Assembly (NCBI GenBank): GCA_030148165.1
Contig: JASBTZ010000007.1
Location: forward strand, 124,001 to 188,000
Direction of reading: 5' to 3'
Length of the DNA stretch: 64,000 bases
Source: Bacteroidota bacterium
GTDB taxonomy: Bacteria > Bacteroidota > Bacteroidia > Flavobacteriales_D > Crocinitomicaceae
Part shown: in pieces, positions 29,847 to 38,673 of the stretch
Layout of the letters: each line of letters begins with the position of its first letter
How positions within the stretch are numbered: the first letter of the stretch is position 1
Position numbers and translations under genes: made by a program
The notes under the pieces: generated by a model
What the model was told of the DNA's origin: nothing
The model's database searches: none
Seen by the model: the letters and a program-made list of their open reading frames with translations, nothing else

Positions 29847-30662
29847 TCAATTTTTCTCGCTTTTTGTTCTTTTAAATTCATACATCAATCCTAGGACAAC
29901 ACTAAAATCTTTGTTGTTCACTTCTGATAAATAAATGGTGCCCTGATTGTCATAGTTTTCAGGTCCTGTGAATCCGTCAACCTTTGCCTGGATTATTGGA
30001 TGGTTTGCCTTCCAGAATTTAAATCTGAAACCTGCACAAATATGTAGTCCGTTGTGAACTTCATAGCTGACGTATATTTCTGGCGTAATGTTTACATGTT
30101 CAATTCCGTAATAACCATTTTGTATTATTCTAATGCTATTGTACTGGACAGGCTGGCTTACAACTCCATTTTGTGTTGTATAATGATTCGTGACACCAAA
30201 TCCAAAAAGGTAATTTGGGGATTCGTTTCTATACTCGAATACCGGGAGCTCAACATTTACAAATGAATTCAATTTTATTCTTTCATTCAACTGATAGGAA
30301 GCCTGTAACTTGATGATAGAGTAGTGAACCTCAGAAACAGTATGATATTCATACCGCACATTTTCAGGATTCTCATATACGGTGAACATGTAATCGGATT
30401 CATATTTTGCAAACCGATATGTTAAGCCAGCTCCCCAACCCCATTTACCTTTGAAGTTGTGATGGTATAATCCTCCTAATTCAAATGATGGATATTTTTT
30501 ATGTTCCGAATAGATGGTTTCACAATCTTGAATTGTATAACGTTTTTCAAGGTTTCCGAAATCCTGAAGAAAAGGGTTGATGATAAACTGTACACCATTT
30601 GTCTTTTGGGCATGCAAAATGCCGCATGGAATAAAAAGAACAAACATGATGAGCAGTTTCAT
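29847..30662 (-). CDS. Cassette gene 2: probable outer-membrane beta-barrel protein
   Basis: A 271-residue exported protein with a signal peptide (MKLLIMFVLFIPCGILHAQ). It shows repeated alternating aromatic strands (YPSFELGGLYHHNFKGKWGWGAGLTYRFAKYES, HICAGFRFKFWKANHP) and ends in a strand-like VVLGLMYEFKR. This is the pattern of small outer-membrane barrels in Bacteroidota; no specific family is recognised. The start lies 22 bp inside attC-like site C's boundary and the stop lies 3 bp from site B, so coding sequence fills the cassette, as is usual for integron cassettes. It has no room for its own promoter beyond the ~22-bp leader. Confidence 0.75.
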   Translation of the reverse strand: MKLLIMFVLFIPCGILHAQKTNGVQFIINPFLQDFGNLEKRYTIQDCETIYSEHKKYPSFELGGLYHHNFKGKWGWGAGLTYRFAKYESDYMFTVYENPENVRYEYHTVSEVHYSIIKLQASYQLNERIKLNSFVNVELPVFEYRNESPNYLFGFGVTNHYTTQNGVVSQPVQYNSIRIIQNGYYGIEHVNITPEIYVSYEVHNGLHICAGFRFKFWKANHPIIQAKVDGFTGPENYDNQGTIYLSEVNNKDFSVVLGLMYEFKRTKSEKN

Positions 30663-30684
30663 AGTGTGTGATAGTGGTTATTGT

Positions 30685-30762
30685 GCATAACGTTTTTCAA
30701 CTAAGAGATGTGGCCTTCTCGAATTTTGTTGTTTGATCCGTATTTTTTAGTTGATGTTAGGT
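30685..30762. other. attC-like recombination site C
   Basis: Outer boxes GCATAAC (30685-30691) and GTTAGGT (30756-30762). The inner boxes TCAACTAA and TTAGTTGA are perfect complements, with a GTTTT spacer on the left and a single T on the right. Total 78 bp. One of the two clearest sites. Confidence 0.75.
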
Positions 30763-30767
30763 ACATT

Positions 30768-31727
30768 TTAGTCAAATCGCTCTTCATTTATAATTCTTCC
30801 ATCTTCAAAGGTTCTTATGAAATACACTTTTGCATCTTCAGTATAATACTTTACTGTACCCGTTCCATCTTTCAAGGTTCCATGATCTAATGGATTACCT
30901 GACGAATCGTATAATTCCAGAATATTATAATATCTACCATCCTTATATTCCTTATGCACCCATAATTGCCCAGATTCATAGTAGTATTTCCAGGATTGAA
31001 ATTCACCGTTTTTATAAATGGCCTTTTCTTGAATTCCGCCACTTGGGTAGTACTGAGTTGCTTCTCCCTGCAATGTGTCATTCACATAGTGTTTTTTAGT
31101 TTTTATTAAACCATTTTTGTAATAAACAGTATATTCTCCAGATCTTATCCCAGTCGTATAATGAAGGCTGGCTTTTTTTTCACCTGTTCTATAGAAATAA
31201 GTGAGAATTCCTTGAATTCTATCATCGACAATGTTAAAACGGCTCGCAACTTCCCCCGTTTTATAAAACACTGTAAAAGTACCGTGAAGAAGCTCGTTGT
31301 TATAATTACCAGTGGCAGCTTTTTCACCGCTAGAATAGTATAAGGTAATCGGACCATCCTTTTTTCCTTCTTTGAAAGTAACATCCGCAATATGATACTT
31401 CTTAAATGTGCCCTCTTCGATGGCATTAAATCGCCACATGTCACTTTTTAGTCCATTAGAATATTTCCCTGTTGATTGAATCAACAAGTGTTCGAAACTT
31501 GCATCTACTATTTCATCGTTTTGCTGATAGGTATACATGAATTCAAAGGTGTAATCAATCCATTTACCAACTTTGACATCATTCTTTGACTTCCCCTCAG
31601 GGATGAACTTTTGATCGGCAATCCCAGATTCAACATATATAGACATTAAACTATCGCTAATATAGTTTTGTGCTGGAGAGTTTAAAGCCCAAAGAGTTAA
31701 AAGAAGGACGATTGGTTGTTTTTTCAT
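30768..31727 (-). CDS. Cassette gene 3: MORN-variant (YwqK-like) repeat protein
   Basis: A 319-residue exported protein. A signal peptide (MKKQPIVLLLTLWALNSPAQ) precedes a chain of at least six MORN_2/YwqK-type repeats of about 22-24 residues (GPITLYYSSGEKAATGNYNN, GTFTVFYKTGEVASRF, GEYTVYYKNGLIKTKKHYVND, GEATQYYPSGGIQEKAIYKNG). Databases often label such proteins as YwqK family antitoxin, but nothing here supports a toxin-antitoxin role. The repeats form an elongated beta surface, and the signal peptide points to periplasm or surface. It is flanked by sites C and D. The stop is 5 bp from the edge of site C. Confidence 0.85.
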   Translation of the reverse strand: MKKQPIVLLLTLWALNSPAQNYISDSLMSIYVESGIADQKFIPEGKSKNDVKVGKWIDYTFEFMYTYQQNDEIVDASFEHLLIQSTGKYSNGLKSDMWRFNAIEEGTFKKYHIADVTFKEGKKDGPITLYYSSGEKAATGNYNNELLHGTFTVFYKTGEVASRFNIVDDRIQGILTYFYRTGEKKASLHYTTGIRSGEYTVYYKNGLIKTKKHYVNDTLQGEATQYYPSGGIQEKAIYKNGEFQSWKYYYESGQLWVHKEYKDGRYYNILELYDSSGNPLDHGTLKDGTGTVKYYTEDAKVYFIRTFEDGRIINEERFD

Positions 31728-31747
31728 AATTCTATTCTGATTGTTTA

Positions 31748-31924
31748 TTGTAACTAAGGTTTCGAAGCTACGTTACCAGCGCAGATCCGCAAATGATTGT
31801 TTTCTTAAATATACGAAAAGCGACATAGCTTTGAGAAGCCAAGTGTTAGCGCCAGCCAATTTGAGTAAGTTGGATTTATACGTCGAGGATAGAATGCAGA
31901 GATGCAGTGTAGCTGCTGTTATTC
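31748..31924. other. attC-like recombination site D (long type)
   Basis: Left box TTGTAAC (31748-31754, one base off consensus) with inner box GAAGCTA; right inner box TAGCTGC, spacer T, and outer box GTTATTC (31918-31924). Total 177 bp. The stop codon of the gene ending at 31919 lies inside the right box. The central part shares 43 identical bases (31806-31848) with site F. Confidence 0.6.
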
Positions 31925-32791
31925 ATGTATCCAATTCTCTGAATTTAAAGCAAAGATCATCTTTTGTCTCCAGAAGCCACAGTAAAGTTTCCTAATCCGA
32001 CATATATTGGATTGAATACTGGTTAAAATGCTTATCGCTTCAATAATTGAAGCATTCTTCAAATTGTTGTTATTCGTATTTGATCCTAACCCATTAAGAT
32101 AAGCCAGTTCATTAGATAAATTGAAAAGATATGTAGGGATAAAATCATTCGTCATTAAAATTTTACTTTCAAGTTGTTCTATTATCGCTGTTGATGTGTC
32201 AAGGGAATTAAGAATCTTTGGATCAATTGAAATGGAATCGTTTCCCCAGATAAAATTGCCCGTAATACTCAAAATTTCATTAGTATAATTCTCAATCTTC
32301 ACGTTCAATTGTTCTTCAAAAACAGTTGAAGGATTAGATGTCGGATAAAAGTAACTGTTCACTTTGTCGTGATTATCCTTGTTAACTATAGAGCTTAAGT
32401 TTAAATCTCTAATATTCATAACACTATTATAGAGTTTAGCGGTATAATTCTCGTCTGTACTTTTCAAAACAATCTTTTCTCCGCAGTGCTTTATCAATCC
32501 AATTTTGCTAACCTCTATAAACTCTAGCAACTGATCGGTCAATGTATCAAGGGAATCAATTTTATTAATGCAGTAATTAAGACTCCGGATTTTTCCTTCG
32601 TTGTCAACGCTGTTCTTTGTTATTTTCAATTCAATTTCTAAATCTGATCGGTCATTTGAAGCTTGATAATTTTGAGTAAATAACTCAAACTGATCAGCTT
32701 GTTGTAGTTCGATTGCAATTGAATTATTGTCTGACTCGTTGGAGCAAGAGAACAGAAGGTGAAATAGAACAAGGAAACATAGATACTTCAT
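31919..32791 (-). CDS. Cassette gene 4: lipoprotein of unknown function
   Basis: A 290-residue putative lipoprotein with lipobox LLFSCS (MKYLCFLVLFHLLFSCSNES). The mature part is helical, rich in Asn, Ser, Ile and Leu, with no recognised domain. The probable topology is an inner- or outer-membrane anchored periplasmic helical bundle. The stop codon TAA sits inside the RYYYAAC box of attC-like site D (read on the minus strand), and the start lies about 19 bp from site E. That tight fit is what one expects of a gene carried as a cassette. Visibly AT-rich compared with the core genes of the window. Confidence 0.7.
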   Translation of the reverse strand: MKYLCFLVLFHLLFSCSNESDNNSIAIELQQADQFELFTQNYQASNDRSDLEIELKITKNSVDNEGKIRSLNYCINKIDSLDTLTDQLLEFIEVSKIGLIKHCGEKIVLKSTDENYTAKLYNSVMNIRDLNLSSIVNKDNHDKVNSYFYPTSNPSTVFEEQLNVKIENYTNEILSITGNFIWGNDSISIDPKILNSLDTSTAIIEQLESKILMTNDFIPTYLFNLSNELAYLNGLGSNTNNNNLKNASIIEAISILTSIQSNICRIRKLYCGFWRQKMIFALNSENWIHE

Positions 32792-32809
32792 CTTTGCTTT
32801 TCTAATTGT

Positions 32810-32961
32810 GCATAACGTTTTACGGCTACGCTACCGCCGCACCGCTTGTCCGCCGTAGGCGGATATTTAAGTGTTTTGTGAATGTAAGTTACAAATAATT
32901 GAGGGGGTCTAATTAGTTGTCCAAGGTGATATTTTGCGGAGGAGTGTAGCTGCTGTTACGT
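32810..32961. other. attC-like recombination site E (long type)
   Basis: Left box GCATAAC (32810-32816), spacer GTTTT, inner box ACGGCTA; right inner box TAGCTGC, spacer T, outer box GTTACGT (32955-32961). Total 152 bp. An internal hairpin TCCGCC-gta-GGCGGA lies at 32849-32863. The right end lies inside the 3' end of the gene that stops at 32913. Confidence 0.7.
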
Positions 32962-33410
32962 GAACGTCTCTTTAAACCATGGAGAATAAGCAGAGCACCG
33001 GTTAATAGACTTGTGATAATCAGTACAAAATTCCAGAATAGTTCGTTTGGATGTCTAATTGTTATTTGGGATGAGTAAGGGTTTTGATTTGCTATAATCA
33101 ATAGATAAAAAAACGGTACTACGGATAGAACTAGAAAGGTAATAAGGGCAATAGCGTTGTATTGCAAAAGTTTGACATAATTATTATCTCTTCTTATCGT
33201 CCAAGCCATCCACGCGAACAGAGGGAGGCTACTTATTGATAGAGCAAAAACGATATGCATTAGTTCCCAGCTTGCCATCCTTATATTAAAAATAATGAAC
33301 AGTGATCTGTCTACAATGTGAACGAAATTATTAGCGGCAAAATAAAGCAAGTATGTGGCTATTATACTAACAGCAGTAATAATTATTAGCGCTTTGTATT
33401 TTCGTGACAT
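32913..33410 (-). CDS. Cassette gene 5: four-helix membrane protein of unknown function
   Basis: A 165-residue integral membrane protein with four predicted transmembrane helices: about 7-27 (ALIIITAVSIIATYLLYFAA), 47-70 (WELMHIVFALSISSLPLFAWMAW), 84-108 (NAIALITFLVLSVVPFFYLLIIA) and 127-147 (FWNFVLIITSLLTGALLILHG). No enzymatic motif or family is recognised. It has no signal peptide and belongs in the inner membrane. Its last ~16 codons run into attC-like site E, so the C-terminal residues are partly encoded by the recombination site. The start ATG lies 11 bp from site F. Confidence 0.7.
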   Translation of the reverse strand: MSRKYKALIIITAVSIIATYLLYFAANNFVHIVDRSLFIIFNIRMASWELMHIVFALSISSLPLFAWMAWTIRRDNNYVKLLQYNAIALITFLVLSVVPFFYLLIIANQNPYSSQITIRHPNELFWNFVLIITSLLTGALLILHGLKRRSRNSSYTPPQNITLDN

Positions 33411-33420
33411 GGTTTATTAC

Positions 33421-33592
33421 ACATAACGTATTGCGTCTACACTAACGGCGTAGATCCACAAAAGATTGTTTCCATAAATATACGAAAAGCGACATAGCTT
33501 TGAGAAGCCAAGTGTTAACACCAGCCAATTTGAGTGAGAAGGATTAATTATTCGAAGAATGATCTTGCACTGGAGTGTAGGTGCTGTTAGGT
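33421..33592. other. attC-like recombination site F (long type)
   Basis: Left box ACATAAC (33421-33427), then inner box GCGTCTA; right inner box TAGGTGC, spacer T, outer box GTTAGGT (33586-33592). Total 172 bp. Bases 33475-33517 are identical to a stretch of site D, and the following AGCCAATTTGAGT is shared too. Confidence 0.7.
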
Positions 33593-33595
33593 GCT

Positions 33596-35173
33596 TTATT
33601 TTTTTATTAATCTAGTTGTTGAGATAATTTCATCATCCTGTTTTAAACTGACTAAGTAATATCCTGAAGCGAGATCAGCTACATCAAATTGATCTTTTAA
33701 CAAAGACGTAAGTATTGGTTTTCCCATAAGATCGGTTATTACGAGCTGTGTATTACCATAGTCAAGATTTGATTTGATATTTATTACGTCACTTGTTGGA
33801 TTTGGATAAATAACGAAGTCTATTTCGTTAGACAATTCACTTATTCCTAATGGAGCGCAATTATCATATGTATTTAATGATCTAAGATTTGCATTCCATG
33901 TCATTGTTTGTGATTCTGTCATGGTGTAAAGTGGTGGCCAGTTAGCGGTCCCAATATTCACGCTTTGGAAACCTACATTTGGGGTCCATGCAACGCCATT
34001 GCAGTCAGTTGATCCCAATGAATCAGTCTTTAAGAGATAAACTTTAGAACTGTCATATTCATACCCTACAGACCATTGTTGACCAGTTACTAAATAATCT
34101 CCATTGTTGGTTTGAGTACACCCATTTACATATTCACTCCAGACTAAACCATAGTTCATTGACCAAATCAATGCGCCACTTGTATCTATTTTTATCAAGT
34201 TTGCGTCAAGCTCACCATTTCCAGCACTATTTGAATATCCAGCCAGTAGCAAATTATCGTCATTCGTATTTATTACTGATTTCGAATAATCTGAATAAGT
34301 ACCGCCATATGATTTATTCCAAATAAAATCTCCGTTTGGTTTTAGTTTGATAAGAGAGTTGTCAACTGACTGCGCAACAGTATTTTGATTGGCAAAAGCA
34401 TAATTCACATATATATCACCTGTTGGTGCTTCGAGTAGGCATAATCCACCTAATCCACTAAACTGTGGCGTTGGAGTGTACTTGTTCGACCATTGTAGAT
34501 TACCAGCAGCATTGTACTTATAAACCTCCATAGCTAATGGACCACAACATGAATTCGCTAATAGGACGCCTCCGCTTGACAATGCTTCTATGCTCAACCC
34601 AAGAGTGCCGCCACTTGTTGGTGACCAATTATTATTGTTCCTTGCCCAAAGTACGCTCCCTCCACCATCATAATGAATTACTGCCGCTATGTAATTTGGT
34701 GAAAAATAGCCACCGCATAGAACGTAGAAACCATTGTTGCCATCATCTTCGATTTGATAGAATTGTTCTTCTCCTATATCTCCATAAGATTTAGCCCATA
34801 AGTACTCACCGTTGCTATCTGTTTTTAATATAAACCCATCATAACTACCAGCACCATAACTCCCAGTAGTCCCAACAAGAACCAAAGAGCTGTCTTGGAG
34901 TTCAATTACATCATTAATGACATCAGCGTTAATCCCTGCATAATCTTTAACCCAAATTATATTGCCTGATTGATCAACCTTTATCAATAGAGCATTACCT
35001 CCAGAGCCAAAGCCAACCGTGTATCCAACAACAAGATAATTACCATCATTGGTTTGAATAACGCTATTTCCTGAATCATGAAAGTTGGAGCCGAACCTTT
35101 CTTGAAATGTGCCTTGCCCAACTGCACAATATCCGAACAGAATAAAAAACAGGAAGTATATTATATTTTTCAT
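33596..35173 (-). CDS. Cassette gene 6: secreted SBBP-type propeller with T9SS type A sorting domain
   Basis: A 525-residue T9SS cargo protein. A signal peptide (ends at GYCAVGQG) precedes repeats of the pattern NxxxVVGYTxGFGSGGNALLIKVDQSGNIIWVKDY at about 50-residue spacing, filling residues about 30-400. The C-terminal ~75 residues are a clear type A sorting domain (FVIYPNPTSDVINIKS ... DLASGYYLVSL ... STTRLIKK). Its domain plan is the same as that of the 538-residue cargo at 15357, although that gene lies outside the array. It is flanked by sites F and G, with the stop 3 bp from site F. A T9SS-secreted protein in a cassette position is the notable point. Confidence 0.9.
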   Translation of the reverse strand: MKNIIYFLFFILFGYCAVGQGTFQERFGSNFHDSGNSVIQTNDGNYLVVGYTVGFGSGGNALLIKVDQSGNIIWVKDYAGINADVINDVIELQDSSLVLVGTTGSYGAGSYDGFILKTDSNGEYLWAKSYGDIGEEQFYQIEDDGNNGFYVLCGGYFSPNYIAAVIHYDGGGSVLWARNNNNWSPTSGGTLGLSIEALSSGGVLLANSCCGPLAMEVYKYNAAGNLQWSNKYTPTPQFSGLGGLCLLEAPTGDIYVNYAFANQNTVAQSVDNSLIKLKPNGDFIWNKSYGGTYSDYSKSVINTNDDNLLLAGYSNSAGNGELDANLIKIDTSGALIWSMNYGLVWSEYVNGCTQTNNGDYLVTGQQWSVGYEYDSSKVYLLKTDSLGSTDCNGVAWTPNVGFQSVNIGTANWPPLYTMTESQTMTWNANLRSLNTYDNCAPLGISELSNEIDFVIYPNPTSDVINIKSNLDYGNTQLVITDLMGKPILTSLLKDQFDVADLASGYYLVSLKQDDEIISTTRLIKK

Positions 35174-35191
35174 AGCAGTGGTTTTAATTGC

Positions 35192-35346
35192 ACCTAACGG
35201 TTTGCGGCTATACTATCGCCGCACGTTTTATAAATGTTTGTAGTTGTAAGTTAAGAAAAAGCGACATAGCTTTTGAAGTATGTTGGGTGAAAGTAAATGG
35301 TTGTTCGGAGAATGAATTGTGTGGTGGAGTATAGGTGCTGTTAGGT
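35192..35346. other. attC-like recombination site G (long type)
   Basis: The outer arms TGCACCTAAC (35189-35198) and GTTAGGTGCA (35340-35349) are exact complements; inner boxes are GCGGCTA and TAGGTGC. It holds the segment AAAAGCGACATAGCTTT, also present in sites D and F. The site separates genes of opposite orientation. Confidence 0.75.
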
Positions 35347-35430
35347 GCATTTTGATAAAGAAGTGATTTATGATAACTTGTAACCGTTAAATAGGGACTC
35401 TATTAAAGTTATTCTGCGATAAGTGAAACA

Positions 35431-37716
35431 ATGAACCATCCTAAAAACTTCATATTAGTTTTAATAACGACAATTCTATTTTGCCTGAGCGCTTACGCTC
35501 AAATACAGATTGGGCAAGATATTGACGGTGAGGCAGCTAGTGATTATTCGAGCATAGCTGTCAGCATGCCAGATGCCAATACGGTAGCTATTGGCGCACC
35601 AGATAATGACGGAAACGGAAATAATGCAGGTCATGTTCGGGTGTATGAATGGAGCGGAACAAGTTGGGTACAAAAGGGAATCGACATAGATGGTGAAGCA
35701 GCTTTTGACTATTCGGCCATAGCTGTCAGCATGCCGGATGCCAATACCGTTGCGATTGGATCTGATGCTAACGCCGGCAACGGTATAAATGCAGGTCATG
35801 TTCGGGTGTATGAATGGAGCGGAAGTAGTTGGGTACAAAAAGGAATCGACATCGACGGCGAAGTGGCTGGTGACAAATCGGGTCATGCTGTCAGTATGCC
35901 GGATGCCAATACAGTTGCAATTGGGGCACATTACAATGACGGAAATGGTGTAGAAGCTGGTCATGTTCGAGTGTTCGAATGGAACGGCGGCAATTGGGTG
36001 CAAAAAGGAATTGACATTGACGGGGAAGCGGCCGGTGATTTTTCGGGTCAGCATATCAGCATGCCGGATGCCAATACAGTTGCAATTGGGGCTTCAGGTA
36101 ATGATGGAAATGCATCAGGATCCGGTCATGTCCGGGTGTATGAATGGAATGGAAGTAATTGGGTACAAAAAGGCATCGATATTGACGGTGAAGCGCCTAA
36201 TGACGGGTCGGGCTGTTCGGTTAGCATGCCGGATGCAAACACCGTCGCGATTGGAGCTCGTCTAAATGACGGAAACGGAACAGATGCAGGTCATGTTCGG
36301 GTGTATGAATGGAACGGAAGTAGTTGGGTACAAAAAGGAATCGACATTGATGGCGAAGCGGTGGGTGACTACTCGGGCTATTCTGTCAGCATGTCGGATT
36401 CCAATACGGTTGCGATTGGGGCCTATTTAAATGACGGAAATGGTATAAATGCAGGTCATGTTCGGGTGTATGAATGGAGCGGAAGTAGTTGGGTACAAAA
36501 AGGCATCGATATTGATGGTGAAGCAGCTATTGACCAATCGGGATTCTCTCTTAGTATGCCGAATGCAAATACGGTGGCAGTTGGCGGACCTTGGAATGAT
36601 GGTAATGGTAATAATTCTGGGCATACAAGGATTTACTCAATATGTGGAACTACTAGTAGTATGATCGTATCAGATTGTATTAGTTATACCTCACCAAGTG
36701 GAAACTACGTATGGTATGTCAGCGGCACCTATATGGATACTATTTCAAATACTGCTGGCTGTGATAGTGTAATCTCAGTGTTCTTGACAATTAATAATAA
36801 TACGGGAACAGATGTTCAAACTGCTTGCGATAGTCTAACATGGATCGATGGTAACACCTATTATGCGAGCACAAATACGCCAACATGGACGCTAATCAAC
36901 CAAGCAGGTTGTGATTCCATTGTAACACTTAATTTAACTATCTCCAGTAACTCAGGGACGGATGTTCAAACTGCTTGCGATAGCTTAACATGGATTGACG
37001 GTAACACCTATTATTCGAGCACAAATACACCAACATGGACGCTAATCAACCAAGTAGGTTGTGATTCCATAGTGACACTTAATTTAACTATATCCAGCAA
37101 CTCCGGAACAGATGTACAAACCGCCTGTGAAAGTTACACTTGGATCGACGGAATCACATACACTTCGAGTACAAACACACCTTCATGGACTTTAACAAAT
37201 GAAGCTGGTTGTGACTCAGTTGTCACCCTTGATCTTACTGTCAATAGCGTAAATACTGGCTCAACTCAGATTGACGATACTACACTTCAGGCTAACGCGA
37301 CTGGTGCACAATATCAGTGGTTAGACTGCGATAACAATTATGCCGTTCTTGTAGGTGAAACAAATCAAACGTTCTTTGCTACTTCGAATGGTAACTATGC
37401 AGTTGAGGTGTCTGAAAATGGTTGTCTTGATACGAGTGCATGTATGCATATTTCAACGATTGGTATAATTGAATCTGATATTTCTGATTTGAAAGTATCA
37501 CCGAATCCAACTGAAGGTGAAATCGCCATTAGTCTCGGAAGCAGCTATGTTAATGTTTCACTTAAAATCTATGATGCAGAAGGAAGAATTGTTCAAAATG
37601 AACCACACAAGAACATTTCCAAGACAAATCTCTTATTAGACCAGCCGCCGGGCCCTTATACACTAGAGATCATCGCAGATACTAAGCGGGCAGTTGTACG
37701 TATTGTGAAGCAGTAG
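35431..37716 (+). CDS. Cassette gene 7 (reversed): FG-GAP-like repeat protein with T9SS type A sorting domain
   Basis: A 761-residue T9SS cargo protein, the only plus-strand gene in the array. The signal peptide ends at CLSAYAQ. Seven repeats of exactly 55 residues (165 bp; periods near 35512, 35677, 35842, 36007, 36172, 36337, 36502) carry GIDIDGEAxxDxSGxxVSMPDANTVAIG, an FG-GAP/kelch-like propeller pattern. They are followed by three 50-residue repeats (150 bp) with TACDSLTWIDGNTYY. The end is a type A sorting domain (LKVSPNPTEGEIAISL ... GPYTLEII ... VVRIVKQ). The stop lies 8 bp before site H. Near-identical DNA repeats suggest recent expansion or copy-number variation. Probably a surface adhesin or binding protein. 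Confidence 0.9.
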   Translation: MNHPKNFILVLITTILFCLSAYAQIQIGQDIDGEAASDYSSIAVSMPDANTVAIGAPDNDGNGNNAGHVRVYEWSGTSWVQKGIDIDGEAAFDYSAIAVSMPDANTVAIGSDANAGNGINAGHVRVYEWSGSSWVQKGIDIDGEVAGDKSGHAVSMPDANTVAIGAHYNDGNGVEAGHVRVFEWNGGNWVQKGIDIDGEAAGDFSGQHISMPDANTVAIGASGNDGNASGSGHVRVYEWNGSNWVQKGIDIDGEAPNDGSGCSVSMPDANTVAIGARLNDGNGTDAGHVRVYEWNGSSWVQKGIDIDGEAVGDYSGYSVSMSDSNTVAIGAYLNDGNGINAGHVRVYEWSGSSWVQKGIDIDGEAAIDQSGFSLSMPNANTVAVGGPWNDGNGNNSGHTRIYSICGTTSSMIVSDCISYTSPSGNYVWYVSGTYMDTISNTAGCDSVISVFLTINNNTGTDVQTACDSLTWIDGNTYYASTNTPTWTLINQAGCDSIVTLNLTISSNSGTDVQTACDSLTWIDGNTYYSSTNTPTWTLINQVGCDSIVTLNLTISSNSGTDVQTACESYTWIDGITYTSSTNTPSWTLTNEAGCDSVVTLDLTVNSVNTGSTQIDDTTLQANATGAQYQWLDCDNNYAVLVGETNQTFFATSNGNYAVEVSENGCLDTSACMHISTIGIIESDISDLKVSPNPTEGEIAISLGSSYVNVSLKIYDAEGRIVQNEPHKNISKTNLLLDQPPGPYTLEIIADTKRAVVRIVKQ

Positions 37717-37724
37717 ATTATTGC

Positions 37725-37805
37725 ACCTAACGTTTTGCAGCTATGAAAGGTAGGGCTTTTTCTGGAGTGTGGGCGTTGCCCTATCTTTTATAGGTGATGT
37801 TATGA
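37725..37805. other. attC-like recombination site H
   Basis: Outer boxes ACCTAAC (37725-37731) and GTTATGA (37799-37805), GTTTT spacer and left inner box GCAGCTA. The centre pairs GGTAGGGC with GCCCTATC and closely resembles site I. Total 81 bp. The stop codon of the gene ending at 37800 is inside the right box. Confidence 0.75.
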
Positions 37806-38666
37806 GTATATATTTTGGATAAAGTCTCTAAGATAAACTTCAGATTCACAAGCGACAGCTTTATCAGCAAGATCAATAAGATTTGAATTTAATTGATTTA
37901 GAAAGTCGATATTTGATTCAGTAATAAAAAAGACTTTATCCTTTTCGTTTCTCAGTTTCTTTGATTCAGCATGAAGAAAGATTTTGCTAGAAAGCGGAAC
38001 ACCAATTTTAGCATACTCTTTAATATCTGGATTGAAATACTCATTTATCTTTTCACGCGCACCGAAAGATGGCTTGTCAGGTAATAAGAAGAAATGATTA
38101 TCTGATTGAATTATGTATACCTCGAAAAATAAATCTCCCATCTTCTCAAGAACGGTATCCACAAAGTCTGTGTAATTCAAAGTGTTTGAGTATTTACTTG
38201 CAAAAACTGTTTTCTTCAATTCATCAAATTGTTCTTTTAGTTCATCAGTAGACAGATCATACAATTCTTTAAAGAAGATGTTTTTAAGAGCGTCATCGGT
38301 TTCCTTTTTCTTTGATGGTGGACGCAATAGCCCTGCAATTCCATACCGAGCTAAAGTCATCAAATCACTTCTTAATTCTTTATTTTCTTTGGCAATTCCA
38401 AAGACAAGTGATTCTAATCTTTTATAGCTTGGAGTAAAAGGTGTTTCGAAAAAATCTCTTAATTCATGTTCTAGTGTAATATGGTCTACAACCTCATCGT
38501 CCATCCTCGAATTTGAATCTCTTTCACTAAAAACAGACTTTAAGGTCTTTTTGTAATAGAAGTTGTTTAGCTCTTTGTCATAAAGCCAGATATTGTCTTC
38601 ATCTTCATTCCAGAAATTCTGAATTTGACAGACTGACACATGATGATGATTCCTGGGTGTGCTCAT
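37800..38666 (-). CDS. Cassette gene 8: DUF4238-like protein
   Basis: A 288-residue protein without a signal peptide. The N-terminus (PRNHHHVSVCQIQNFWNEDEDNIWLYDKE) resembles DUF4238, whose members begin with a His-rich HxVPQxYLRNF-like motif; the match is by eye and moderate. The remainder is helical and charged, with late segments HFFLLPDKPSFGA and VPLSSKIFLHA that fit the family's C-terminal core. DUF4238 proteins are often found in accessory islands; the function is unknown. The stop TAA is embedded in the outer box of site H and the ATG lies 7 bp from site I, so the whole cassette is coding. Confidence 0.6.
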   Translation of the reverse strand: MSTPRNHHHVSVCQIQNFWNEDEDNIWLYDKELNNFYYKKTLKSVFSERDSNSRMDDEVVDHITLEHELRDFFETPFTPSYKRLESLVFGIAKENKELRSDLMTLARYGIAGLLRPPSKKKETDDALKNIFFKELYDLSTDELKEQFDELKKTVFASKYSNTLNYTDFVDTVLEKMGDLFFEVYIIQSDNHFFLLPDKPSFGAREKINEYFNPDIKEYAKIGVPLSSKIFLHAESKKLRNEKDKVFFITESNIDFLNQLNSNLIDLADKAVACESEVYLRDFIQNIYS

Positions 38667-38673
38667 CTATTAC

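Noticed and set aside
30768-31727. YwqK family antitoxin role for the MORN-variant protein
   Set aside because: The protein has a signal peptide and no toxin partner nearby; the label reflects only repeat similarity.
35512-36660. Regular 165-bp repeats as a possible CRISPR array
   Set aside because: The whole unit repeats in frame as a 55-residue protein motif; there are no short identical repeats with unique spacers.
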